From Setaria digitata (lineage: Eukaryota > Nematoda > Chromadorea > Rhabditida > Setariidae), in contig RCAB01000787.1 in assembly GCA_003640385.1 (NCBI GenBank), forward strand, positions 1 to 19,296: DNA of 19,296 nt, given 5' to 3'. Each line of letters begins with the position of its first letter. The stretch's first letter is position 1. The notes under the pieces are model-generated. The model saw only the letters and a program-made list of their open reading frames with translations, ran no database searches and was not told the origin of the DNA. Positions 11,194 through 19,296 of this stretch are shown here, piece after piece. The position numbers were made by a program, and so were the translations under genes.

Positions 11194-12024
11194 ATGTATC
11201 TTGCTAGCATGTGGTGTATAATAATACTGCTAGCATCTGTTAGTTCGGGATATTTATTTAATGAAAATCATACAAGTGCTATGCGAGGAAGATCAGCACC
11301 ATATTCACGTTACTTACGCAGGAACTCGCAAGGTTAATTACAAATTCTTTTTTCTTTTTTTAATTTTAAATTAATTACCAAGAAATGAATATAGAGGAAT
11401 ATGGATGATTCCATTACCAACTTATTTACAGATGAAAAAAAGGAAGAAAAGAGAGAACAAAAACGATGCTAATAATGAATGATTGATGATTATTCTTATC
11501 TGTATACAAAAAAAAAAAAAAAAAAAAAAAAACAAGGAAGAAATAGAAAGCTTACAAATTATTTGCCTATATATGAAGTAATTGATAAGAGCATTTATTC
11601 ATTTAGAAAGAAAGTATACCTTTTTTGCTTTTTTTTTTTTCCTTTTTTTTTTTTTTTAATAAATTATGATATAGAAAATTTTATAGGATGTTCACCACAG
11701 GATATCATTTCACAGTGCTTACAATCAAATGATTATGATGAATGTACGCGGAAGTTATGCAGCCGTTGTATTATTCAAGCATCCGTTTTGAATCCATTTG
11801 GTTAGCGTATAAATTTTTTTTTTCATTTATTAATTTCCAATTTTTAAATTAATAATTTGAATTAGGAAGTATTGAAATGGTGTGTAAATTACTAAAATTT
11901 AAATTACAAAAAATTATTGATAATTTGTGATTTATTATTTTCAGCTGAATACTGTTACTGGATGATGTCTTGCCTGTGTACTGTAACAACTTGTCAAGAT
12001 ATACTACAGTCTGAATGTTACTGA
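11194..12024 (+). CDS. Small secreted protein with ten cysteines
   Basis: Three exons: 11194-11332, 11687-11800, 11945-12024, with phase-1 joins at both introns and a TGA stop. The protein starts MYLASMWCIIILLASVSSG, a good signal peptide; starting at the in-frame ATG at 11152 would add 14 residues and put Asp-Lys inside the hydrophobic run, so I prefer 11194 (110 residues). After the signal come an N-glycosylation sequon (NHT) and a basic stretch ending RYLRR, a possible furin-type cleavage site. A domain with ten cysteines follows, spaced C-x8-C-x8-C-x4-C-x2-C-x14-C-x5-C-x-C-x4-C-x7-C and ending in Cys-Tyr. Ten cysteines could form five disulfides. I do not recognise the family: the spacing does not match ShK, EGF, kunitz or defensin patterns that I know. 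It could be a secreted effector, a hormone-like protein or a cuticle-associated factor. The gene is probably real because the frame and splice sites are consistent. Confidence 0.8.
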
Positions 12025-12137
12025 AATCATAATTAAAAATGTTTGAATCTATGATTCTTTGAAATTGGCAATACCGTAAGAAGGCATCATTTAGTAGTAT
12101 AGTGGCAACTTTCTCTTTTAATACGGTGCTTCTATTT

Positions 12138-12143
12138 AATAAA
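12138..12143 (+). terminator. Polyadenylation signal AATAAA of the cysteine-rich gene
   Basis: The first canonical AATAAA on the plus strand after the TGA at 12022-12024, 113 bases downstream, is a plausible distance for a nematode 3' UTR. Confidence 0.6.
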
Positions 12144-12255
12144 CTTTTTATAACAAAAAAAGAAGCCAAAATTTATTTGCAAATCTCATCGTTTCACCCA
12201 ATAATAACCGTTTTATTAGCTACGGTAAGCAAATTATTGCGCCGCTTTTGAACTG

Positions 12256-12310
12256 TAAAATAAGTAAAATTACGGTATTTTACTGCACTACTGTATTTTT
12301 TCTTATTTTA
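12256..12310. repeat. Inverted repeat with nested hairpin
   Basis: Outer perfect 9-bp arms TAAAATAAG (12256-12264) and CTTATTTTA (12302-12310) enclose an inner 6-bp pair, TAAAAT (12265-12270) and ATTTTA (12277-12282). The related words TACGGTA and TACTGTA also recur. It may be a remnant of a small palindromic element; in AT-rich DNA chance is also possible. Confidence 0.4.
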
Positions 12311-12925
12311 AATCATTGCCAAAACGATTGTAGGAAAAACTGTCGATCACTGGCAAGAATTTATTTTATCTTTCGCAGCGATGATTCTCTGATGATTCTT
12401 TTCAAGTTTAGATGAAAGACAAATTTTTTCAAAAATATTAGCTACAAAAATGAAATGAATCTTACTTCACAAAATAACTGTTTAAGTTTATTTATCTGTT
12501 AGCTTTGCTTTTTCAACATATCAAAACAGTATGTTGAAATATGAAGGGTAAATATTTTTCATATAATTATTATTAGAATCGATAATATAATATAAGAATT
12601 CAAAAGCTAAATGCATGCTTATAAAACTATATAATCCAACTTGAAATTTCTTCTTTCATAAGCTACCAGAAATAAATGAATGAATTTAATGACAGTATTT
12701 TTTTCTTTTTTAGCTGTATACCAATAATTAAAGACTAAATGCTAAATGCATAATTATCCACTTAGCATTAACCATTACGAAATGATAATTATTATTCCTT
12801 TACATTATAATCAGCACAAACAAATATGCTAATTTACACATACTCATAAATTTGTGACAGCTGTTCCTACGATTGCTTTAAAATGAATGATAGTAATAAA
12901 ACTTGAAGAATATGTTGGAGAGATA

Positions 12926-12953
12926 TAACTAATAAAGGATAACTGATAAAGGA
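12926..12953. repeat. Two tandem copies of a 14-bp unit
   Basis: TAACTAATAAAGGA (12926-12939) is followed directly by TAACTGATAAAGGA (12940-12953), with one mismatch. No function is apparent. Confidence 0.6.
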
Positions 12954-13406
12954 CAACTGTTACGATCCTTTCAGATCCATGCATCATTCGTGGGACATGA
13001 CATTAAATCTGATTATATTCAATGCTCATAAAAAGTGAATAAAATCAGCGAAAATTCAAAATTTCGAAATTTTTTAAATTTCATTTCTAAATAAAATTTC
13101 AGCATCAAATTAAAGCATTCTTCATTTTAAAGTTTAATCGAACTTCTGTGCGGAAGAAGAGTGAGCAGTGAGTTAATATCTATAATGTGAAATGTGATGA
13201 TTCTGGACGACTATATTTTGATTAAAAAAAAAAAATCTATTACTAAATATGTGAATAATATTGTTTGGGTGGGTCTAAAATGCTACTGAAGATGAAAGTA
13301 TGGTTCAAAGTCTATCAATTAATCAACCGATCAAATTGCTTGACAATTGAAGTGCATGAAATGATTCAGATTCTGATAATCTGATAATGGAAGACTGAGG
13401 ATTCCA

Positions 13407-13619
13407 TTGCCTATTCAGTGGAGACATTCCCAGAAGTTTATACTTGAAAAAATAGTTTCAAACTTTGCTAATACTGTAGCCGAACAAATTAAGTTTGTTT
13501 GGAAGTGTAAACCAGAAAAGGTTAGCTCACAAAAATTTCCAAATTTCAAAAGTATCCATCCCTATGGAGAAAAAGGATCCGGGAAACTGTTTGTGCGAAA
13601 TCCATCAGTAATAATGTAA
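13407..13619 (+). other. Unrecognised 70-codon open frame
   Basis: This open frame lacks the Phe/Lys runs of the surrounding chance frames and has a mixed composition (for example KFVWKCKPEKVSSQKFP). It has no ATG at its start (only TTG), but a possible acceptor CTATTCAG lies at its left edge, so it could be an orphan exon or a decayed gene piece. I do not recognise it, and no partner exon was found. Confidence 0.2.
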
Positions 13620-13799
13620 ATTATGCAGATTTTGATCATATTTAAAATTCATTTTTATCTAGAATAATTTTTTCGAATCACGTTGAAATCTAGAAATTGA
13701 AATTTTCTTTAATTAAATATTCAATTTTTTTTCTTTTTCACCTGCTAAATCTTTCTGCTAATGAATTAAGTTACGAAAAGTATATTTTAAATGTGAATT

Positions 13800-13805
13800 T
13801 TTATT
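13800..13805 (-). terminator. Candidate polyadenylation signal of the CLOCK-type gene
   Basis: TTTATT on the plus strand is AATAAA on the minus strand, about 265 bases after the stop codon. I saw no closer canonical copy. A variant signal nearer the stop may be used instead. Confidence 0.3.
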
Positions 13806-14067
13806 TGAATTTCATGTTAAATGTAATTTTGACCTTAATTTAACAGCCACATAAGCTAGTCAACTTGATGAATTCCAGTAGCACCTTTCTGCTGATCAAG
13901 CAAAATCTTTGTTTTCTAATTTATGGAAAAGAAAATTTTTTTTTTTTTCCTTTACTCAAACAGTATGTATGAATGGTAATATGGTAATATAAAACTGAGC
14001 TTCGTTAGCTGTTTCAAATTTTCGATGGGAAATATAACAAATATTTTATAGAATTTGTAAAAGAATC

Positions 14068-14232
14068 TTAACATTTATCACTATACAGTGATGCGAGAAA
14101 TCTTTTGAGATGCAATTCGCGAAGTTCCATTTCCTTCTGAAGCACCTGTTGACGTAGAATTTCGCTTCGACGTTGCAATTCCTCCCAAACCTGCTGATAC
14201 ATCGGTGATATCGATAAGGCTGCCGGTGTCAT
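14068..14232 (-). CDS. CLOCK: CLOCK last exon: C-terminal coiled coil and stop
   Basis: 55 codons with a TAA stop (14068-14070), opening in phase 0 after ACAG at 14233. Residues EELQRRSEILRQQ then QKEMELRELHLKRF form a charged amphipathic helix resembling the mouse CLOCK exon-19 segment (around RQQEELRKIQEQL), known to bind regulators such as CIPC. The protein ends 11 residues later (LASLYSDKC), with no Q-rich tail. Confidence 0.85.
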   Translation of the reverse strand: MTPAALSISPMYQQVWEELQRRSEILRQQVLQKEMELRELHLKRFLASLYSDKC

Positions 14233-17200
14233 CTGTCGGTTCATCAATTATCGTATCAAATTAAAACTTGTTTCCTTTTTAAATACAAGAAAATAAATTG
14301 AAAAAAAAAAAATACTTGTTTTAAAAGAATTGCCATGTATACAAATCATCCGAAAGGCTCAAAAAAATCTTACCGCAGATGCAGATGTCGTCGGATTCAT
14401 GCATGTTTCGCTACTATTAGATGATACAACTTCAGGTGGTGCTAATTTTGAATCCGGTAACGGATAATGTTCAATGAATGCGAGTGGAATCTGATTGCAT
14501 CGTTTCGCTGGTGGTACTTCTGGTAGTGATCGTTGATGGGATGTTGATGTATGGTGGAATGATGAATTCGACAGATTTACATCTGAGCAGAAAGGAATCG
14601 GTAATTCATAAATACTGAGCACAACAATTATTATTAGTATCATTTTAACACTAATTTTTAACTGCCATAAGTATTCGCATAAAAAATCATTTTTAATTTC
14701 AAATTTAAATATTTGCTAAGAGATATTTTTCAGCAATTTTTCAGCTTTAGAAATTTCAAATTAAAGTGCTAATTTTTTTTTTTCTTTAATTTTTTTTTTT
14801 TTTTTGCAGGGGGGGGGGTTTAAAAATAAAATTTTATCTCTTACCTGCTGTTGATGGTCCTTTGCGAATTCTTTTGGGTGGTAATGGTTCGATAACTATT
14901 TTAGCTGTACAGCTACTACTACTACTACTACTATTACTACTGCTGCTGCTGCACTTATGCTTCTCGGAAACGGCAGATGATAAGGAATCGTTGGCTTGTT
15001 CCATATAGCTATCTGCTTCATTAACGGTTGTAATTAAATTTTCACCAAACTTTGGAAATGTAAACTTTTGAATTTCCTATCATTCATTTAAATAAACAAA
15101 CATATTAGTTAGTAATTGCTATCTGCCTTCTACGGAAAAAAAAAAAAAAAAAAAAAAAAGAAAAATTATCATTTTCAAATTTGCAAAAATATTTTCCAAC
15201 CTTTCGTATGAAATGATTCCGATCCATTTCTTAGCATTGATAATGGTGAAGTAACTGATGAAGGATAAATGATATTATTGATAACATTTGTACTGCAGCG
15301 AGCATACTGCGAATTTCGTGGAATACTTGAAGCTGGGGAAAAAAAAAAAAAAAAAATTGAAAATTTTTACATACATGCAAATTTAAAATGTTACAAATTG
15401 CTAGCACAAAAAGCAAAACAAAAGAATACACAAATGATAAATGCTATGCTCAATCATTGCGATTTTCTCATTTATGATATCAGATTATCATTTTACTTTC
15501 TTTTTGTTACCTGATGAAAACGATGAAACAAATTCGGTAGCTTCTTTCTTCCCAAAATCATTACTTTCCTTGAATTTCTTCACATTTTCCAAACTTATAA
15601 CATGATAATTACATCGTACACGTCTAATTGTTGTCTGATTTTCAATAACTGCCATACAATTTATCCATACCCATTGATATGATCTCGTACGTAATCGATG
15701 TGGTTGTATTTGAAAAGTGCCAAGCTTTATAACTGAAATGATAAAAAGAAACGAATAATATAATAATGTATTATAATTAAACTTTATTTACAGAAATAAA
15801 TAATAATTAATACTAATAACAATAATAATAAATGATAATAATAATAATAATAAATAACGTCAGCATTATCAATAGTAATTAATAACAATAATATTAAAAG
15901 TAATTATCGGCGAATCATTTCATGAAAAAAATTGCAAAAAATTATTTGTTATTTGAATCAAATTTTCAATGGTTTAGTAAAATGATAGATATTACGTTGT
16001 TTATGATTTTCGGCTACGTGTAATAAATCATCCACGTGAATATAATCATAACCACTTGTGCCAAGTAGATCGAGTCGACTATAACCTAATAGATGGCTGA
16101 AAGTACGAACAGTAAGAAGTAAATATTATAAATTATGCATTATATATTTCATATTGAATAGTTGTTCTTAAAAATTTTTGCGTTAGGCATTCTTTGTTCG
16201 GTGGAATATATTAATGATATTAATTAAAACAGAAGAATATGTTAATTAGCAAAAAAAAAAAAGAAGCTAAATGACTTGATTTGATCATCTGTCAGGTGAA
16301 AAGGAATTATTAAATTATAAGCTTTCATTTACGATAACGTGAATAAAATCGCATTATCAGTATTCTTCTTGAAACAAAATTCGCGTTTAATATTCAATTA
16401 AAAAGTTTGTTTAGTTTTTAGACCAATAATAAAGCAATATTAATTACCATCCGTTAGCATCGACACAAACAAATTCGGTGTTGTAAAGAATGGTAAAATT
16501 GGCATTTTTTCTCTTCCATGAACTGATCGATTCAATGGTTATCTGTGATTCTGGACGATTTGATAATGGTATAATAGTACCAATAAATCGTAAAGATTCA
16601 TTTGGTTCCTAGTATTTGATCAGGATATAAAAAGTGCTACGAAAAATATTTGTACAGCGTGTTAGATTAGCAAAATCACTATTAATTGCTGTGTTCTCTA
16701 TTACTTATTTCAGTTTTAATCCTTCTTAAGTTTATTTTGAGAGAAAAAAAACAAAATTATCTTTTATAGTTTTATATGGAAGTAATTAATGGATTGAAAC
16801 ATTGTTAATATTTTAACTTTTTAAATAATATTTTCATATAGTATGGCTCCAATCATGTACAAATAAAAACTGCAATTTAATTTCCAATAAATATTCATGA
16901 ATACTGCTTAAAAATTTGCTCAAATTGATCAATTTTTTTTTTTTAAATTTGTTTGAATGCTTAAATTGATTTAAAAAAGAATAAAAAATCGCACTTATTT
17001 TCAAAAAAAAAAAGAAAAGAAAAATCATTTTAATTTAAAGACCAATTAAACAAATTCTTACCATAATTATAGCAATAGAACGATAAGAAAGAATAGCATT
17101 CAAAAGTCAAAACAGAAAATTCACCACGATTGTAATAATCTTTCCTGTGTCGTTATTATCAATTCCACTTTCCGGAACTGTAACCGCATCCGATCCGCAC

Positions 17201-19199
17201 AAATGATAATTGTTATGGGTTAACTTTTTCAGATAACCTGTAATCAGCAATTGACGTCGCAATTTCTTCGTTGTGACTGTTTCCTGGATAGTAATATTGC
17301 TACTGTTCATGCTTTTAGCTGGTACCAAATGTAACACTTCCGTGGATATAGCACCACTGAAACTTAAAGCTGATGCTTCGTCAAGCAAATCAAACAAATT
17401 TCTTCCTTGCAGGTCATAAATCTGAAAGAAAAAAAAAAAAGAAAGAAAAAAATTGGCAAATATGAGAAGAAACTATAGATAAATGTATGTGAATGAATAA
17501 AATAAATTATCGAAATTCTAGAATGCAATTCCATTTCGAATGAAATTTCAATATTAGTAGAAAAATTGAAATTAATTATTTCAGAAATTTTTTTGATAAT
17601 TGAGAAAGCTATCGGATTGCAAAGCCAATAAAGCTATCATTATAAAATTAGTAGCTGGTGGTAAAAATTTGATCGTCATTTTCCTGGTCAGAGAAATCAT
17701 ATTAAATTATAATCAAATTAAAAAAGAATATGTAATGAAATAATATGAACGATTTGACATGAAGTTCGGATATTTTATAAACTAATAATCTTTTTATTAT
17801 CAATTTGAAATGAATCAAATCAAAAATTAGCACCTGAAAATTAAAATTGACTGTGAAGATTTCGTGTTTTCATCGAATATTAATCAAAAATTTAATTAAT
17901 GGAGGTTGATTTGTATTAATTGGTTTACATTCATCAAACAAGTGGAAATTAGTTTCAAATATTATATGGAAAAAGTGAAATTTATAGAAAATTTTCTAGT
18001 AAAAATGATTGATTATATGTATTCCGAATGACGAACAATTATAAACTATGGGAAAATCCGCTTGATTTTCAATTTTTTTTTTTTGTAAAATCCTGCTAGA
18101 ATCTTTTGATTAATTTGATGTATTTCACCGAAAAAAAAAAAACCTTTTTTCAGATTCAAATAAAAAATTATTTGAGCTTCACTTTTTTTTTTTTTTTTTT
18201 TAATTGAAAAAGCAAATACAATAATATATAATAATGAATATTAGAGATTGAAGAAATATATTTTACGAATTAAAATTAGCTACCGTTTCGTCGAAAAGTG
18301 CCGCAAAACTTGTGGATGCATGTTCAATATGTCCGGAACAATGGATACAGAAGGTTCCAGCTCCCAAAGCATCCATGTAAAGTTGAACGATTTCTGGAAG
18401 GGTACAGCCTGTTGCAATCCGTAACTTGGAATCTAGCACTGTATTCGTTGCTTCATCACTCGTCGATTCGGCTTGAACTGCAAAGCTGCTTCAGTTTTCC
18501 TTTCATACTTTGATTTCATCAAATTTATGCCCAAATTCGTTACGCTGAAAGTTTTAATCAGCCAATTTTATATAGAAATTTATTGAGAGATAATTACGAA
18601 ATCAGATAAAGCAATTCATTTCTCTCAGTTTTTTTTTTTTTTTTTTTAAATTAAATTGAATTTTTCAGTAGTTTGTACTATCGTAATATCTAGTGCTTAT
18701 CGGTGTTATGATAGGAAAAGTATGATTACTCCATTCGAGAAAACATCGTTATTATATGTTCCGAACTGTATATAATAAAATATAAATAAATAATTCGGTA
18801 CAAATAAGTGAATAAATAAACAAATAACTCAAGTGTGTCTAGTTAAATTAGTTAATTTAATTTGATTTTTTTTTTTCAAAACCATTTAATCCATTTCATT
18901 AATTTAGCCTAATAATTTTCAAAATTATTCAAAAAAAAAAATTATCCATTAACATTTCCATACATTTAACATTATACATGCTATTCCTATATAATTCGTT
19001 GTACAGAAAATGAAAATAATTATAAGGAAAGTGTGAATTAAACAACCAACGATGTTTTTGTTTGAGAAAATTGATTGCACATTTCAGTACGCTGCTTTTA
19101 TCCATCTTTCGGTCACCTTTCGAAACTAATAATGTCAATTCACCGATTAACCGATTAAAAGTATCTCGTCGTCGTTTTTCACTTTCATTTCGAGTTTTT
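14068..19199 (-). CDS. CLOCK: CLOCK/NPAS2-type bHLH-PAS transcription factor, 5'-partial
   Basis: CLOCK proteins pair with BMAL/CYCLE and bind E-boxes to drive the positive limb of the circadian oscillator. Ten minus-strand exons are modelled: 19199-19051, 18477-18284, 17421-17125, 16608-16448, 16096-15996, 15732-15511, 15332-15201, 15076-14845, 14582-14374, 14232-14068, about 620 residues. Domains in order are bHLH, PAS-A, PAS-B, a Ser-rich linker and a C-terminal coiled coil. Family is set by KMDKSSVL in helix 2 (CLOCK has KMDKSTVL, whereas BMAL has a different RKLDK form) and by LGTSGYDYIHVDDL in PAS-B, close to the CLOCK sequence. Phases agree at all joins except 15201/15076, which needs another splice site or a sequence correction. 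The first exon(s) with the start codon lie beyond the window. There is no glutamine-rich tail. NPAS2 and CLOCK are vertebrate paralogs, so the worm gene equals both. Confidence 0.92.
14374..15332 (-). CDS. CLOCK: CLOCK exons: Ser/Pro-rich linker
   Basis: Exons 15332-15201, 15076-14845 and 14582-14374 encode a low-complexity, probably disordered region. It contains a serine run broken by one Asn (14912-14950), a basic PPKRIRKG that could be a nuclear localisation signal, and a Ser/Pro-rich stretch (SLPEVPPAKRC). The out-phase of 15201 (1) does not match the in-phase of 15076 (0). Either donor TCA/GTTACT inside the first exon, an acceptor after GAAGCAG in the second, or an indel would resolve it. 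Confidence 0.7.
14912..14950 (-). repeat. Coding trinucleotide repeat (AGC/AGT) for poly-Ser
   Basis: Thirteen codons on the minus strand: three AGC, two AGT, one AAT, six AGT, one AGC. They encode serine except for one Asn. The nearly pure AGT/AGC runs make length variation between individuals likely. Confidence 0.9.
15136..15159. repeat. 24-base poly-A (poly-T in CLOCK sense)
   Basis: It lies in the CLOCK intron 15077-15200 and is followed on the minus strand by CCGTAG. Similar runs occur at 645-674 (30 T), 3349-3370, 4368-4389, 4657-4681 and 11508-11532. Confidence 0.95.
15511..16608 (-). CDS. CLOCK: CLOCK exons: end of PAS-A and PAS-B
   Basis: Exons 16608-16448, 16096-15996 and 15732-15511. 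The first ends PAS-A (LRFIGTIIPLS) and begins PAS-B. The second carries GYSRLDLLGTSGYDYIHVDD, the best CLOCK signature in the gene. The third has the last PAS-B strands (YQWVWINCMAV, matching CLOCK WIWLQTHYYI) and the start of the linker. PAS-B in CLOCK is a partner and repressor contact surface. The joins (phases 2 and 1) are consistent and the last two acceptors are TTTCAG. Confidence 0.9.
15786..15895. repeat. AAT/TAA-type microsatellite in CLOCK intron
   Basis: An impure run of AAT-type triplets, with a clean core at 15835-15855. It is intronic simple sequence. Confidence 0.8.
17125..17421 (-). CDS. CLOCK: CLOCK exon: body of PAS-A
   Basis: 99 codons in phase 0 at both ends. It opens IYDLQGRNLFDLLDEAS, matching the PAS-A stretch of CLOCK around DLVDQSIFNFIPEG, and ends GKIITIV, the position of the late PAS-A strand. 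A possible nuclear-type basic cluster (TTKKLRRQLL) lies midway. Acceptor TTTCTTTCAG is strong; donor is GTG/GTGAAT. Confidence 0.88.
17422..18283 (-). other. Long intron of the CLOCK-type gene
   Basis: About 860 bases between the two PAS-A exons, AT-rich with poly-A/T runs near 18070, 18130 and 18183. I see no exon, RNA gene or repeat element in it. Confidence 0.6.
18284..18477 (-). CDS. CLOCK: CLOCK exon: linker and start of PAS-A
   Basis: A 30-residue acidic/polar linker precedes the first PAS-A strand and helix (TLPEIVQLYMDALGAGTFCI), which aligns with the CLOCK region reading EEFTQLMLEALDGFFLAI. The acceptor GCTTTGCAG gives the right phase (1); a TGA lies just upstream in frame, so the exon cannot extend much further. 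Donor ACG/GTAGCT, phase 0. Confidence 0.82.
18478..19050 (-). other. Intron between bHLH and PAS-A exons
   Basis: AT-rich, with a poly-T run at about 18630-18648. No coding or RNA feature was seen. The phase of its ends (1) joins the domains in frame. Confidence 0.6.
19051..19199 (-). CDS. CLOCK: CLOCK exon: bHLH DNA-binding domain
   Basis: 49 full codons. The basic region TRNESEKRRRDTFN keeps the Glu and the Arg residues that contact E-box DNA in CLOCK; helix 1 is FNRLIGEL, the loop VSKGDR, and helix 2 starts KMDKSSVL and continues to FLKQKH. The acceptor is the minus-strand TTTTGGGTATAG. An ATG further upstream (19279) also opens this frame, but the sequence between is pyrimidine-rich and looks like intron. 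The donor is C/GTTGGT (phase 1); TG/GTTGTT two codons later is an alternative paired with an acceptor a few bases earlier in the next exon. Confidence 0.92.
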
Positions 19200-19296
19200 C
19201 TATACCCAAAATAGGAAAGAAAAAGAAGGAAATAATTCAATTCAATTGCATGTATTTGATACGAAAAGTATTGTGGCATGTGAAATTAAACTATTT

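Larger units (their letters stand above)
12025..14067. other. Intergenic and 3' UTR region between convergent genes
   Basis: It contains the 3' UTR of the cysteine-rich gene on the left and that of the CLOCK-type gene on the right. Between them are AT-rich sequence, a small inverted repeat (12256-12310), a 14-bp unit repeated twice (12926-12953) and an unexplained open frame at 13407-13619. No tRNA or other RNA gene was seen. Confidence 0.6.

Noticed and set aside
11849..12169. 106-codon minus-strand open frame over the end of the cysteine-rich gene
   Set aside because: It is antisense to a well-supported exon and its 3' UTR, with no domain seen.
14807..14818. Short poly-G run as a possible G-quadruplex or regulatory site
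   Set aside because: It is a single G tract in a CLOCK intron next to poly-T; a quadruplex needs several separated tracts, and a sequencing slip is just as likely.
16033..16038. Perfect E-box CACGTG inside the CLOCK gene, suggesting autoregulation
   Set aside because: It lies in the PAS-B exon and encodes the conserved His-Val of YIHVDD, so protein coding explains it.
18298..18513. Plus-strand open frame opposite PAS-A
   Set aside because: It is the antisense shadow of the PAS-A exon.
18929..19279. A single long minus-strand exon starting at the ATG near 19279 for the bHLH gene
   Set aside because: Upstream of the acceptor at 19200 the sequence is pyrimidine-rich and its translation is hydrophobic; downstream of 19051 the frame runs into AT-rich intron. 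Only 19199-19051 reads as bHLH.
1..19296. Operon of the K2P and cysteine-rich genes
   Set aside because: The 3.3-kb gap is far above the usual few hundred bases between nematode operon genes.

Overview
The window looks like AT-rich nuclear DNA from a nematode, probably a spirurid/filarial (clade III) worm. The evidence is small exons split by many introns, TTTCAG-like 3' splice sites, very frequent A/T homopolymers (up to 30 T), a nematode-type TWK potassium channel, and a CLOCK-type bHLH-PAS gene of a kind that C. elegans is generally said to lack. The species cannot be read from the sequence. Three single N positions (6414, 9973, 11039) mark unresolved assembly joins.

Layout. (1) Positions 510-7905, plus strand: the 3' part of a two-pore-domain (K2P/TWK) potassium channel gene, modelled as 13 exons whose reading frames close exactly (567 codons with the stop). 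The first half (M1, first pore, most of M2) lies upstream of position 1. The part seen holds the end of M2, a very long (about 380-residue) cytosolic M2-M3 loop, M3, the second pore with a TIGFGD filter, M4 and an acidic tail. (2) Positions 7906-11188: 3.3 kb with no convincing gene, mostly T-rich low complexity, including a 99-bp direct duplication around an N. (3) Positions 11194-12024, plus strand: a small three-exon gene for a secreted protein with a signal peptide, a basic pro-region and ten cysteines. I do not recognise its family. (4) Positions 12025-14067: 2 kb of intergenic or 3' UTR sequence with a small inverted repeat and one unexplained 70-codon frame. (5) Positions 14068-19199, minus strand: ten exons of a CLOCK/NPAS2-type bHLH-PAS transcription factor. 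They run from the bHLH through PAS-A and PAS-B to a C-terminal coiled coil that resembles the mouse CLOCK exon-19 region. The N-terminal exon(s) lie beyond position 19296.

The channel and the secreted-protein gene are in tandem but 3.3 kb apart, so an operon is unlikely. The secreted-protein gene and CLOCK are convergent. Nothing shows that the three genes work together. The most notable content is the CLOCK gene: a near-complete positive-limb clock factor in a nematode, ending directly after its coiled coil with no glutamine-rich activation domain.
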